NCBI GenBank assembly: GCA_041743835.1
Contig: JBGTLW010000298.1
Location: forward strand, 1-11,108
Reading direction: 5' to 3'
Origin: JBGTLW01 sp041743835
GTDB taxonomy: Bacteria > Planctomycetota > Phycisphaerae > Phycisphaerales > Phycisphaeraceae
DNA: 11,108 nucleotides
Shown here piece by piece: positions 1 to 6,668 of the stretch. A program made the translations under genes and the position numbers. Positions within the stretch are counted from its first letter, which is position 1. Each line of letters opens with the position of its first letter. Under the pieces are notes generated by a model, which was given only the letters and a program-made list of their open reading frames with translations, was not told where the DNA came from and ran no database searches.

Positions 1-108
1 GGCCGGGCACCCGCCGCCGCGCCAGCACGCACCGAAGCCCCGGCCGCGCAGCCACAGACCGATTCCACCACCCGCTCGCCCGACGAGTCCCCGGCCATGT
101 TCAAGTAA
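1..108 (+). CDS. 3' end of an unrecognised Ala/Pro-rich protein (partial)
   Basis: An open frame runs from the first base of the window to a TAA at 106-108 and gives 35 residues ending in SPAMFK. The visible tail is rich in Ala, Pro, Thr and Ser, which suggests a disordered C-terminus rather than a folded domain, so the family cannot be named. It is supported as a real gene end by the strong intrinsic terminator that begins 24 bases after the stop and by lying on the same strand as fliD. The 5' end is outside the window. Whether it is a flagellar gene cannot be told from this piece. Confidence 0.6.
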   Translation, partial: GRAPAAAPARTEAPAAQPQTDSTTRSPDESPAMFK

Positions 109-131
109 GCCGGCCCACACGATGCCCCCTC

Positions 132-162
132 AAGGCCCGCCGATCACTCGGCGGGCCTTTTT
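132..162 (+). terminator. Intrinsic terminator after the upstream gene
   Basis: A perfect 12-bp stem (132-143 with 148-159) closes a TCAC loop, and the run of five T at 158-162 partly overlaps the stem end. GC-rich stem plus T-run is the classic rho-independent form. It lies 24 bases after the upstream stop and about 150 bases before fliD, so fliD probably has its own promoter downstream of it. Confidence 0.9.
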
Positions 163-199
163 CATGCGCCGCGCGCAAGCCCCGACAAACCCGCGCAAA

Positions 200-207
200 C
201 CCGATAA
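200..207 (+). promoter_or_regulatory. Possible flagellar sigma (sigma-28-type) -10 element for fliD
   Basis: CCCGATAA matches 7 of 8 bases of the sigma-28 -10 consensus GCCGATAA and lies about 105 bases before the fliD start, downstream of the terminator, where a fliD promoter is expected. No TAAA-type -35 is found at the usual 15-base spacing (the bases there are CCCG), so the call is weak. The rest of 163-312 shows only a small perfect inverted repeat, GGTGCG-CA-CGCACC at 254-267, of unknown meaning. Confidence 0.3.
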
Positions 208-312
208 CCGGTTCAAGCCCCCCCGTTCGATGAGTCGATAGCAAGTGGGAGGCGGTGCGCACGCACCCCGCAGGCAAGACAAGCGAAAGCCGGCCGAAAG
301 GCGGGACGAACC

Positions 313-3300
313 ATGGGACAGATCACCACCGGCGTGGGCCTCATCTCGGGCATTAACTTTGCCGAGATCGTGGATCAATTGATCCGGATCGAGCAACGCC
401 CCAAGAACCTCATCGTCAACCGCAACTCGGTCCTCACCGCCCAGCAGACCGCGTTCCAGGAGATCAACGCCAACCTCCTGTCGCTCAAGCTCTCCGCCAA
501 CTCGCTCGCGCAGGGCACCGCCTTCGACAAAACCAAGGCTTTCAGCTCCGACGAGTCGGTCATCACCGCGGCCTCGGCAGCGGGAGCGACCACCGGCAAC
601 TACACCTTCCGCGTCGCCCAGCTCGTCGCCAGCCAGCAGACCATCACCAAGGGCTTCCTCGACACCAACGCATCGCCCTTCGCGCCCAACGGCACCGTAC
701 TCACCTTCGAGCGCGGCGAGGCCCGGCTAGACACCAAGACCAACCTCTCCCAGCTCAACGGCGGCGCGGGCATCAACCGCGGATTCATCCGCATCCGCGA
801 CGGCTCGGGCGCAACCAACGTTGTCGATCTCACCGGCGCGCTCACCATCGATGATGTCATCGACAAGATCAATCAGGCCGCGGGCATCAACGTCCTCGCT
901 GCCATCGACAGTGATCGCCTGGTCATCACCGATGCCTCCGGCGGCGCGGGCGCACTGACCATCACCGATGTCGGCACCAGCGGGACCGCCACCAGCCTCG
1001 GCATCACGGGGACAAGCCTCGGCGGGGTCATCAACGGCACGCAGATCAACCGCGTCGGGCGAGACTCGCTCCTCGCGACACTCAACGACGGCAACGGCAT
1101 CGGCATCACAGCCGGGACCAACGACCTCCAGATCACCACCGCCGGCGGCGGGGGCTTCAGCATCGACCTCGGCGGATCGGTCACGCTCGGGGACGTGATC
1201 GACAAGATCGAAGAAGCCACCGGCGAACTGGTCACCGGGGACATCTCGCCCGACGGCAAGAGCCTGGTCCTCACCGATACCACCGGCGGCGGGGCGGGAT
1301 TCGCCATCACCGCGCTCAACGGCTCGGCCGCGGCCGACCTGGGCATCATCGGTAACGACGGCGATGGCGATGGGCAGATCGCGGGCAACACACTCATCGC
1401 AGCCATCAACTCCAAGCTCCTGCGGCAGATCAACGGCGGGGGCGGGACCAACGTCCAAAGCATCCGCCAACTCGACGCCACCACACAGCTATCCGACCTG
1501 TTCGACGGCACGGGCATCACCACGACAGCCACGACCGACGACGACCTCCGCATCATCGACCGAGCGGGCAACGCCTACGACTTTGACCTCGATGCCATCA
1601 CCACCGTGCAGCAGTTCATCGACCTGGTCGATACCGCGTCCGGCGGAAACCTCGCCCTGTCGATCGAAGACAACGCCCTGCGCCTCACAGACAACACCGG
1701 GTCCACCGCCAACAACCTGCTGGTGACCAACTTGGGGGCCAGTACCGCGGCCACGCAGCTCGGCCTGACGATCGACGACGCGGTCACCACCGTGCTGGGC
1801 AACGAGACGAATCCCAAGGCGACGCTGCAAGCCGCGGCCCCGCCGGGCACGATCCGCATCACCAACGCGCTGGGCGCGAGCACCGACATCGACATCTCCG
1901 CGGTGCAGAGCGTCAGCGATGTCATCAACGCGATCAATAACGCTGGCGCGGGCGTCACCGCCTCGCTCAATGCCGCGGGCACGGGCCTGCGCGTGCGCGA
2001 CACCACGGGCGGCGGGGGCGACCTGGTCATCAGCGACGTGTCGGGCCAGGGGGCCGCGTCACTTGGCCTTGCGGGCACTTTCGACAAGGGCATCGCGGAC
2101 ACCGGCGACCTGGAATTCAAATACATCACCGAATCGACCCGGCTCACGACGCTGGGCGTGTCGCCCGGCAAGTTCACCATCCGCGACTCCGGCGGAGCCA
2201 CCGCCACCGTTGACCTCACCCAGGGCAACGAAGTTACCATCGGGGACGTGCTGTCCGAGATCAACTCGCGCGGCCTGCTGGTCAGCGCCAGGGTCAACGA
2301 CACCGGCGACGGCATCCTCATCGAGGACATCGGCCCGGGCACGCAGGCCATCGAGATCAAAGAAGAGGGCTCCTCAACCGCGAAGCAGCTCGGCCTGCTT
2401 GGCAAGGCTGGGGCACCGGGGCAGGACTTTGACGGCAGCTTCGAGCGGAAGGTGGTCATCGATTCCACCGACACGCTTGAGCAGGTCGCCCTGAAGATCA
2501 ACAACGCCAAGGTCGGCATCGCGGCTGGGGTCATCAACGATGGCTCACCCGGCGCACCGTTCCGGCTGTCGTTGTCCTCACAGGAAGCGGGGTCAACCAG
2601 CGCGTTCTCGTTCGATGCCGGCGGCATCGATGTCGGGCAGACCGACCTGGCCAGGGCACGCGATGCCGTGGTGTTCTTCGGCTCGGCGAACCCCGCGGAA
2701 GCGCTGATCGTCACATCGACTTCCAATCAGCTCAAGGACGTGATCCCCGGCGTGACGCTGAACCTGCTCGCCACGTCCGACCGCGCGGTGCAGGTCACGA
2801 TCAACGACGACATCTCCGCGGTCACCACCGCGGCTCAGAACTTTGTCACCGGGTTCAACGCGGCGGTGAGCACGCTCAACAAGTACGACTCGTACAACGC
2901 CGAGACGGAAACACGTGGCCTGCTGCTAGGTGACAGCACCGTGCAACGCATCCGCGCGTCGATGTTCAACGCGGTCATCGGCGCGAACACCGGCCTGTCG
3001 GGGCAGTACAACGCGCTGTCACAGGTGGGCTTCACCATCGGGCCGGGCGCGCGGCTGCAGTTCGATGTGAACAAGTTTGAAACCGCGCTGGCGAACGACC
3101 CCGACGCGGTCAAGGCGCTCTTCAACTTCGAGCAGTTCGCCACCGACCCCGAGACCGGCGAGGAAGACCGCGACACGCTGGTCACCCAGGGCGTGATGCA
3201 GGAGATCGACAAACTGCTGGCGAGGCTCACAGACGGTATCGACGGCTCGATCCAGTCCGCGGTGGACACCCTCCAGCGCCAGATCAGCCTCAACGAGCAA

Positions 3301-3468
3301 CGCATCACCTCGCTGGACAGCATCCTCGAAGCCAAGCGTGCCAGGCTCGAAAAACAGTTTGTCGCGATGGAAGATGCGCTGGCCAAGCTCCAGGGCCAAA
3401 GCTCCGCCCTCGCGCAGATCCAGGCCATCCGCCCGGTGACCAGCAACCGCAACAATAACAACCGCTGA
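313..3468 (+). CDS. fliD: Flagellar filament cap protein FliD (HAP2), repeat-expanded
   Basis: FliD forms the oligomeric cap at the tip of the flagellum and helps exported flagellin fold into the filament. The 1051-aa product has the FliD N-terminal domain at about residues 8-105 (GLISGINFAEIVDQLIRIEQ, then NYTFRVAQLVASQQ) and the FliD C-terminal domain at about 785-1040, ending in the long amphipathic helix typical of the D0 coiled coil (around QRITSLDSILEAKRARLEKQ). Between them are about six hook-IN-like units of 80-110 residues. Enterobacterial FliD is about 470 aa, so this one is more than twice as long and the extra length is all repeat. The ATG at 313 follows a purine-rich AAAGGCGGGA and starts directly at the conserved N-terminal helix. 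The C-terminal tail is Asn-rich. No flagellin, fliS or other flagellar gene is in the window. It converges on uxaC with a 10-base gap and no terminator visible. Confidence 0.95.
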   Translation: MGQITTGVGLISGINFAEIVDQLIRIEQRPKNLIVNRNSVLTAQQTAFQEINANLLSLKLSANSLAQGTAFDKTKAFSSDESVITAASAAGATTGNYTFRVAQLVASQQTITKGFLDTNASPFAPNGTVLTFERGEARLDTKTNLSQLNGGAGINRGFIRIRDGSGATNVVDLTGALTIDDVIDKINQAAGINVLAAIDSDRLVITDASGGAGALTITDVGTSGTATSLGITGTSLGGVINGTQINRVGRDSLLATLNDGNGIGITAGTNDLQITTAGGGGFSIDLGGSVTLGDVIDKIEEATGELVTGDISPDGKSLVLTDTTGGGAGFAITALNGSAAADLGIIGNDGDGDGQIAGNTLIAAINSKLLRQINGGGGTNVQSIRQLDATTQLSDLFDGTGITTTATTDDDLRIIDRAGNAYDFDLDAITTVQQFIDLVDTASGGNLALSIEDNALRLTDNTGSTANNLLVTNLGASTAATQLGLTIDDAVTTVLGNETNPKATLQAAAPPGTIRITNALGASTDIDISAVQSVSDVINAINNAGAGVTASLNAAGTGLRVRDTTGGGGDLVISDVSGQGAASLGLAGTFDKGIADTGDLEFKYITESTRLTTLGVSPGKFTIRDSGGATATVDLTQGNEVTIGDVLSEINSRGLLVSARVNDTGDGILIEDIGPGTQAIEIKEEGSSTAKQLGLLGKAGAPGQDFDGSFERKVVIDSTDTLEQVALKINNAKVGIAAGVINDGSPGAPFRLSLSSQEAGSTSAFSFDAGGIDVGQTDLARARDAVVFFGSANPAEALIVTSTSNQLKDVIPGVTLNLLATSDRAVQVTINDDISAVTTAAQNFVTGFNAAVSTLNKYDSYNAETETRGLLLGDSTVQRIRASMFNAVIGANTGLSGQYNALSQVGFTIGPGARLQFDVNKFETALANDPDAVKALFNFEQFATDPETGEEDRDTLVTQGVMQEIDKLLARLTDGIDGSIQSAVDTLQRQISLNEQRITSLDSILEAKRARLEKQFVAMEDALAKLQGQSSALAQIQAIRPVTSNRNNNNR
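742..2403 (+). repeat. Five diverged hook-IN-like protein repeats inside FliD
   Basis: Five units recur at about residues 144-233, 253-347, 392-487, 503-588 and 610-697. Each has the order: a strand pair such as IRIRDGSGA or FTIRDSGGA, then V-D-L or I-D-L, then TIDDVIDKIN / TLGDVIDKIE / TVQQFIDLVD / SVSDVINAIN / TIGDVLSEIN, then a strand such as RLVITD / SLVLTD / ALRLTD / GLRVRD / GILIED, a Gly-rich turn, and an ending like SLGI, DLGI or QLGL. A sixth, more canonical unit (about 711-780, TLEQVALKIN) precedes the C-terminal domain. The units are similar in protein pattern but not near-identical, so the expansion looks old. Confidence 0.8.
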
Positions 3469-3478
3469 GACACGCGGC

Positions 3479-4900
3479 TCAGGCGTGACGACCCTTGAGC
3501 GCCATGCCGAAGTAACCCGCGGCGTTGTTAAAGCAGATGTCCTCCACGACCCGGCCTATCTGCGCCATGTCCGCGGGCAGCAGGCCGGCCTCGATGTCCC
3601 TGCCCAGTAAATCACACAGCAGCCGACGGAAATACTCGTGACGCGGGTAGCTGAGGAAGCTGCGCGAGTCGGTGAGCATCCCGACGAACTTGGTGAGCAG
3701 GCCGAGGTTGGATAGCGCGTTGATCTGAAGTGTCATGCCTTCGAGCTGGTCGAGGAACCACCACCCCGAACCGAACTGCACCTTGCCCGCGGTCTTGCCG
3801 TCCTGGAAGTTGCCGATCATCGCGGCGAAGAGGTAGTTGTCGGCCGGGTTGAGGTTGTAGAGGATCGTGCGCGGCAGATGCCCGCGCTTGGCCAGCGTGC
3901 CCAGATAGTGAGACAGGCCCTGGCCCTGCGGGTAGTCGCCGATGGAGTCGAACCCGGTATCCGGCCCGAGATTCTCAAGCGCCCAGCCGTTGTTGTTCCG
4001 CATCGCGCCAAGGTGCAACTGTTTGGTCCAGTCGGCCGCGTGATCCAGCTCACCAAAGAACAGCATCAGATACACGGTGAACTTGTCGCGGTCCCTGCCG
4101 GAAATCTTCTCGCCATCGCGCAGCTTCTTGAAGATGGATTTGGCGGCCTTATCTGTGCAGGTGGCGACGGGCAGGTGCGTCAGGCCATGGTCAGAGATCC
4201 TGCTGCCCACCGCGTGGAAGTAGCCGTGGCGCGCCCGCAGGGCATCGAGGAAGCCATCGAGCTTTCCGCAGCGGGTCCCGCTGATCGCCTCGAGCGCATC
4301 AACCCACGCGTTCCATGTGGCTGGGTCCCCGGTGGTGTTGTAGGCCTTGTCCGGCCGGAACGCGGGCACGACGGCGGTGTGGGGCAGCGTGTTGTGCAGC
4401 TCCAGATCGCGGTGGTGTTCGAGCGTGTCGGTCGGGTCGTCGGTCGTGCCGATGAGCGCGACATTGAACTCATCGAGGATCGACCCGACGCTCATCCCCG
4501 CCAGCTTCGCGTTGGCGGTGTCCCACACCTCGGCCGCGGTCGCCTCGCTAAGCAGCACGTCGATCCCGAAGTAACGCTGAAGCTCCAGGTGCGTCCAGTG
4601 GTAGAGCGGGTTGCGCAGCGTGTGTGGCACGGTGCGTGCCCACGCGAGGAACTTGTCGTAGGGGTCGGCATCGCCGGTGCAGAACCGCTCATCGACGCCG
4701 TTGGCCCGCATCGCCCGCCACTTGTAGTGGTCGCCCGCCAGCCAGATGTCGTAGAGGTTGTCGAACTTGCGATCCGCCGCCAGGTCGGCTGGCGAGAGGT
4801 GGCAGTGGTAGTCAAAGATGGGCGGGTGCACCGCGTGCCGGTGGAACAGCCCGCGTGCGGTGTCGTTGGAGAGCAGGAAATCGTTGTGGATGAAGGGCAT
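3479..4900 (-). CDS. uxaC: Uronate isomerase (glucuronate/galacturonate isomerase)
   Basis: UxaC interconverts D-glucuronate and D-fructuronate, or D-galacturonate and D-tagaturonate, the first step of hexuronate breakdown toward 2-keto-3-deoxygluconate, pyruvate and glyceraldehyde-3-phosphate. It is an amidohydrolase-superfamily TIM barrel. Seen here are the metal-binding HxH (His32 and His34 in FDYHCHL), NLYDIWLAGDHYKWRAM, NPLYHWTHLEL and GMLTDSRSFLSYPRHEYFRR, all very close to E. coli UxaC. From the chosen ATG at 4900 the protein is 473 aa, against about 470 in E. coli, and it begins MPFIHNDFLL, matching the family N-terminus. The frame is open further up, to an ATG at 4912 and a GTG at 4960, but those codons add non-family sequence. 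No Shine-Dalgarno site is visible. No other uronate gene (uxuA, uxuB, kdgK) is in the window, so the gene looks isolated. It is divergent from the toxin-antitoxin pair. Confidence 0.95.
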   Translation of the reverse strand: MPFIHNDFLLSNDTARGLFHRHAVHPPIFDYHCHLSPADLAADRKFDNLYDIWLAGDHYKWRAMRANGVDERFCTGDADPYDKFLAWARTVPHTLRNPLYHWTHLELQRYFGIDVLLSEATAAEVWDTANAKLAGMSVGSILDEFNVALIGTTDDPTDTLEHHRDLELHNTLPHTAVVPAFRPDKAYNTTGDPATWNAWVDALEAISGTRCGKLDGFLDALRARHGYFHAVGSRISDHGLTHLPVATCTDKAAKSIFKKLRDGEKISGRDRDKFTVYLMLFFGELDHAADWTKQLHLGAMRNNNGWALENLGPDTGFDSIGDYPQGQGLSHYLGTLAKRGHLPRTILYNLNPADNYLFAAMIGNFQDGKTAGKVQFGSGWWFLDQLEGMTLQINALSNLGLLTKFVGMLTDSRSFLSYPRHEYFRRLLCDLLGRDIEAGLLPADMAQIGRVVEDICFNNAAGYFGMALKGRHA

Positions 4901-4929
4901 AGGAGGTCTCATAGTGGGGTGACGGGGCT

Positions 4930-4949
4930 GGCTATGATAAAGTATGGCC
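4930..4949. promoter_or_regulatory. Divergent uxaC/hicBA control region with imperfect palindrome
   Basis: This 20-base AT-rich patch inside an otherwise GC-rich 80-base divergent spacer (4901-4980) reads as an imperfect inverted repeat, GGCTAT-N8-ATGGCC, with five of six outer pairs matching. On the + strand it contains TATGAT (4933-4938), and on the - strand TATCAT (4934-4939), both plausible -10 hexamers for the two divergent genes. No convincing -35 is seen on either side. An operator overlapping the toxin-antitoxin promoter would fit the position, but that is inference. Confidence 0.35.
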
Positions 4950-4980
4950 GGATGCTGCACACCTCGATAAACTGTTAAAG

Positions 4981-5199
4981 ATGAGTGAGACCAGCCCCGA
5001 GATACTTTTCGTCGTGAGAGAGGCTGACGAAGGCGGCTTTATAGCCGAGGCCGTGGGCCAGAGCATCGTCACCGAGGCCGACACGCTCGAAGAGCTGCGG
5101 GACATGGTGCGTGACGCGGTTTTGTGCCATTTCGACTCGGAGCATCGCCCGCTGGCCATCCGACTTCATTTCGTGCGCGACGAGGTCATCGCAGCGTGA
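4981..5199 (+). CDS. hicB: HicB-like antitoxin, short form
   Basis: This 72-aa protein is read as the antitoxin that binds and blocks the HicA-like toxin encoded next. It has the short HicB-type alpha/beta fold pattern: strand EILFVVREADEGGFIAEAVG, then IVTEADTLEELRDMVRDAV (an acidic helix typical of HicB), then RPLAIRLHFVRDEVIAA. From memory, members of this family next to hicA are often mislabelled as 2-oxoisovalerate dehydrogenase E1 beta subunit; there is no dehydrogenase feature here. It lacks the C-terminal helix-turn-helix or ribbon-helix-helix domain of full-length HicB, so it has no obvious DNA-binding part. The ATG at 4981 has only a weak AAAG before it. Its TGA overlaps the hicA start. 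The order antitoxin-then-toxin is opposite to E. coli hicAB. Confidence 0.85.
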   Translation: MSETSPEILFVVREADEGGFIAEAVGQSIVTEADTLEELRDMVRDAVLCHFDSEHRPLAIRLHFVRDEVIAA

Positions 5200-5438
5200 A
5201 ACAGCCGCGCAATCTTTCGGCCAGCGATCTCGCCCGAGCCCTCACGCGGTTGGGCTACGAATCACTTCGGCAAACGGGAAGCCATATCCGCTTAGCCACA
5301 GAGCGCGACGGCGTGCACCGTATCACCATCCCGAACCACGACCCGATCAAGCCGGGCACGCTGTCCGCGATCCTCCGGCTGGTCGCTACGCATCATCGCA
5401 TGACGCGTGAACAGATCATGGATCACCTCTTCAAGTAA
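5196..5438 (+). CDS. hicA: HicA-like toxin (mRNA interferase)
   Basis: HicA toxins are small double-stranded-RNA-binding-fold proteins that bind or cleave mRNA and stop growth unless held by HicB. The 80-aa product shows the family layout: helix LSASDLARALTRLGYE, the motif TGSHIRL with the catalytic His at residue 30, strand HRITIPNHDPIKPG, then the helix TLSAILRLVA. The start chosen is GTG at 5196, which overlaps the antitoxin stop as GTGA (5196-5199) and has GAGGT about 10 bases upstream. The same frame is open to an ATG at 5124, but that would add 24 residues unlike the family and overlap hicB heavily. The overlap implies translational coupling to the antitoxin. It converges on dus with 31 bases between and no terminator. 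Confidence 0.88.
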   Translation: MKQPRNLSASDLARALTRLGYESLRQTGSHIRLATERDGVHRITIPNHDPIKPGTLSAILRLVATHHRMTREQIMDHLFK

Positions 5439-5469
5439 ACTTCATGCAACAACCGCGATAAGTTCAGCG

Positions 5470-6588
5470 CTACGCGGTGTGCTCACGCTCACTCATCCCA
5501 ATCAATACACTGTTGCCGCGCTCGGCTTCTTCCTTGCCGATCCGTTCGATCCCCGCGCACAGATAGTCACGCAGCGCCTCGGCATCCTTGATGGCGGTGG
5601 CTTCGCGGCGGAGGCCGGGCCAGGGCTGGAGGTGTGCGGAGTATCGCGGGATTCGCTTGTGCATCGTCATCACCGCGTAGCGATCGTCGCGGAACTGTCG
5701 CACCAGATCAAAGTGCCTCAGCACCAGCCGGGCACGCTCGACCCGTGGCAGCGGGGCCGGCTCATCCCCCGTCGCCAGGTGGTACGCGATCTCACGAAAC
5801 AACCACGGCCGACCCATCGCGCCGCGTGCCACCATCACGCCGTCGCACCCGGTCACCGCGATCATCCGGGCTGCGTCGGTGTGGGATTCAATGTCGCCGT
5901 TGCCGATCACCGGCACGTCGGGGTGGTGCCGCTTGACGGCCTCCACGGTGCGGGCGATGCCGTCGAGCCTGGCCGAGCCTTTGAACATCTGCTCGGTGGT
6001 TCGGCCGTGCACGGTCAGCATCGCGATCCCCACATCGCACAGCGCGGCCGGGAGCTTGTCGATGATGAGCGTCTGGTCGTCCCAGCCCAGGCGTATCTTC
6101 GCGGTGACGGGGATGCTCACCGCCTCCACCACCTTGCGGGCAAGCGCCACCGTGCCAAGCGGATCGCACAGCAGGGCGCTCCCGCCGTTCTTCTTGGTGA
6201 CCTTGTCCACGGGGCAGCCCATGTTGATGTCGATCACCGCGGCCCCCTGCGCCTCGGCCCAGCGTGCGGCCTCGGCCAACACGCTGGCGTCCGCGCCGTA
6301 CAACTGCATGCACACCGGCCGATCATCCGCGGACAACTCGCTGCGCCACGAACGCGTCTGCTGCTCTTGCAGCCGGAGGATGCCCTGTGGACACAAAAGC
6401 TCCGTGCAGGTCAGGCCCACACTGCCATACGTCCCGTCGCCCACATCGCCCGGCCCGCCCACGTCGCCGGGCCGACACCCGATCGCGGCCACGCTGCGCA
6501 CCACCAGCCGATACGCAAGGTCCATGTACCCCGCGACGGGTGCAAGGATCGCGTTGGTCTTGAGTTGGACGCTTCCGACGCGCAGCAT
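5470..6588 (-). CDS. tRNA-dihydrouridine synthase, DusB-like
   Basis: Dus enzymes use FMN and NADPH to reduce specific uridines in tRNA to dihydrouridine. The 372-aa protein is a TIM barrel with the family signatures in order: LAPVAGYMD (15-23), DINMGCPVDKV with catalytic Cys125, Lys164 in KIRLGWDD, TVHGRT with His194, IGNGDI (228-233) and ARGAMGRPWLF (254-264). DINMGCP and the N-terminal pattern fit DusB best, but the subclass is not certain. It is about 50 residues longer than E. coli DusB: part is a Gly/Asp-rich insertion at residues 38-57 between the first FMN loop and the ELL strand, part a C-terminal extension. The ATG at 6588 has no Shine-Dalgarno site; a TAGAAT hexamer ends six bases before it, suggesting a leaderless transcript. 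It is divergent from pyk. Confidence 0.93.
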   Translation of the reverse strand: MLRVGSVQLKTNAILAPVAGYMDLAYRLVVRSVAAIGCRPGDVGGPGDVGDGTYGSVGLTCTELLCPQGILRLQEQQTRSWRSELSADDRPVCMQLYGADASVLAEAARWAEAQGAAVIDINMGCPVDKVTKKNGGSALLCDPLGTVALARKVVEAVSIPVTAKIRLGWDDQTLIIDKLPAALCDVGIAMLTVHGRTTEQMFKGSARLDGIARTVEAVKRHHPDVPVIGNGDIESHTDAARMIAVTGCDGVMVARGAMGRPWLFREIAYHLATGDEPAPLPRVERARLVLRHFDLVRQFRDDRYAVMTMHKRIPRYSAHLQPWPGLRREATAIKDAEALRDYLCAGIERIGKEEAERGNSVLIGMSEREHTA

Positions 6589-6594
6589 GGCAGT

Positions 6595-6600
6595 ATTCTA
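6595..6600 (-). promoter_or_regulatory. Possible -10 element of dus (leaderless start)
   Basis: TAGAAT on the - strand matches five of six bases of TATAAT and is separated by six bases from the dus ATG at 6588, so the predicted first transcribed base falls on or next to the start codon. No clear -35 is seen upstream. The spacer to pyk (6589-6668) must also hold the pyk promoter; a TATCCT at 6625-6630 on the + strand is a weak candidate for that. Confidence 0.35.
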
Positions 6601-6668
6601 ACGCCTGGCTGATGTCTATCCGTTATCCTGTCCCCGCCAGCCTGCCCCACCCCACGATCCCGCTCATC

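Noticed and set aside
254..267. Small palindrome GGTGCGCACGCACC in the fliD leader as an operator
   Set aside because: A 6-bp arm repeat is easily made by chance in GC-rich DNA, and no known flagellar regulator site matches it.
727..2726. Long open frames on the - strand inside fliD (247, 232 and 383 codons)
   Set aside because: They lie wholly opposite fliD, have low-complexity composition expected from antisense of GC-rich repeat coding, and show no family motif.
4901..4907. AGGAGGT, a perfect Shine-Dalgarno sequence on the + strand
   Set aside because: It is on the wrong strand for uxaC and no supported + strand start codon follows at a suitable distance; hicB begins 74 bases later.
3878..4978. 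366-codon + strand frame opposite uxaC
   Set aside because: uxaC on the other strand is fully conserved along this stretch; the + strand product is Val/Arg/Gly-rich with no recognisable domain.
5124..5195. Upstream ATG start for hicA at 5124
   Set aside because: It would add 24 residues not matching the HicA family and overlap hicB by 76 bases; the GTG at 5196 gives the standard HicA length.
5407..6612. 401-codon + strand frame opposite dus
   Set aside because: It is antisense to a clear Dus enzyme, and the His/Arg/Pro-rich product has no motif.
6612..6668. Upstream ATG start for pyk at 6612
   Set aside because: The extra 19 residues are Pro-rich and not part of the family, which begins at the RRTKII strand; the ATG at 6669 gives a normal length. 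It is not fully excluded.
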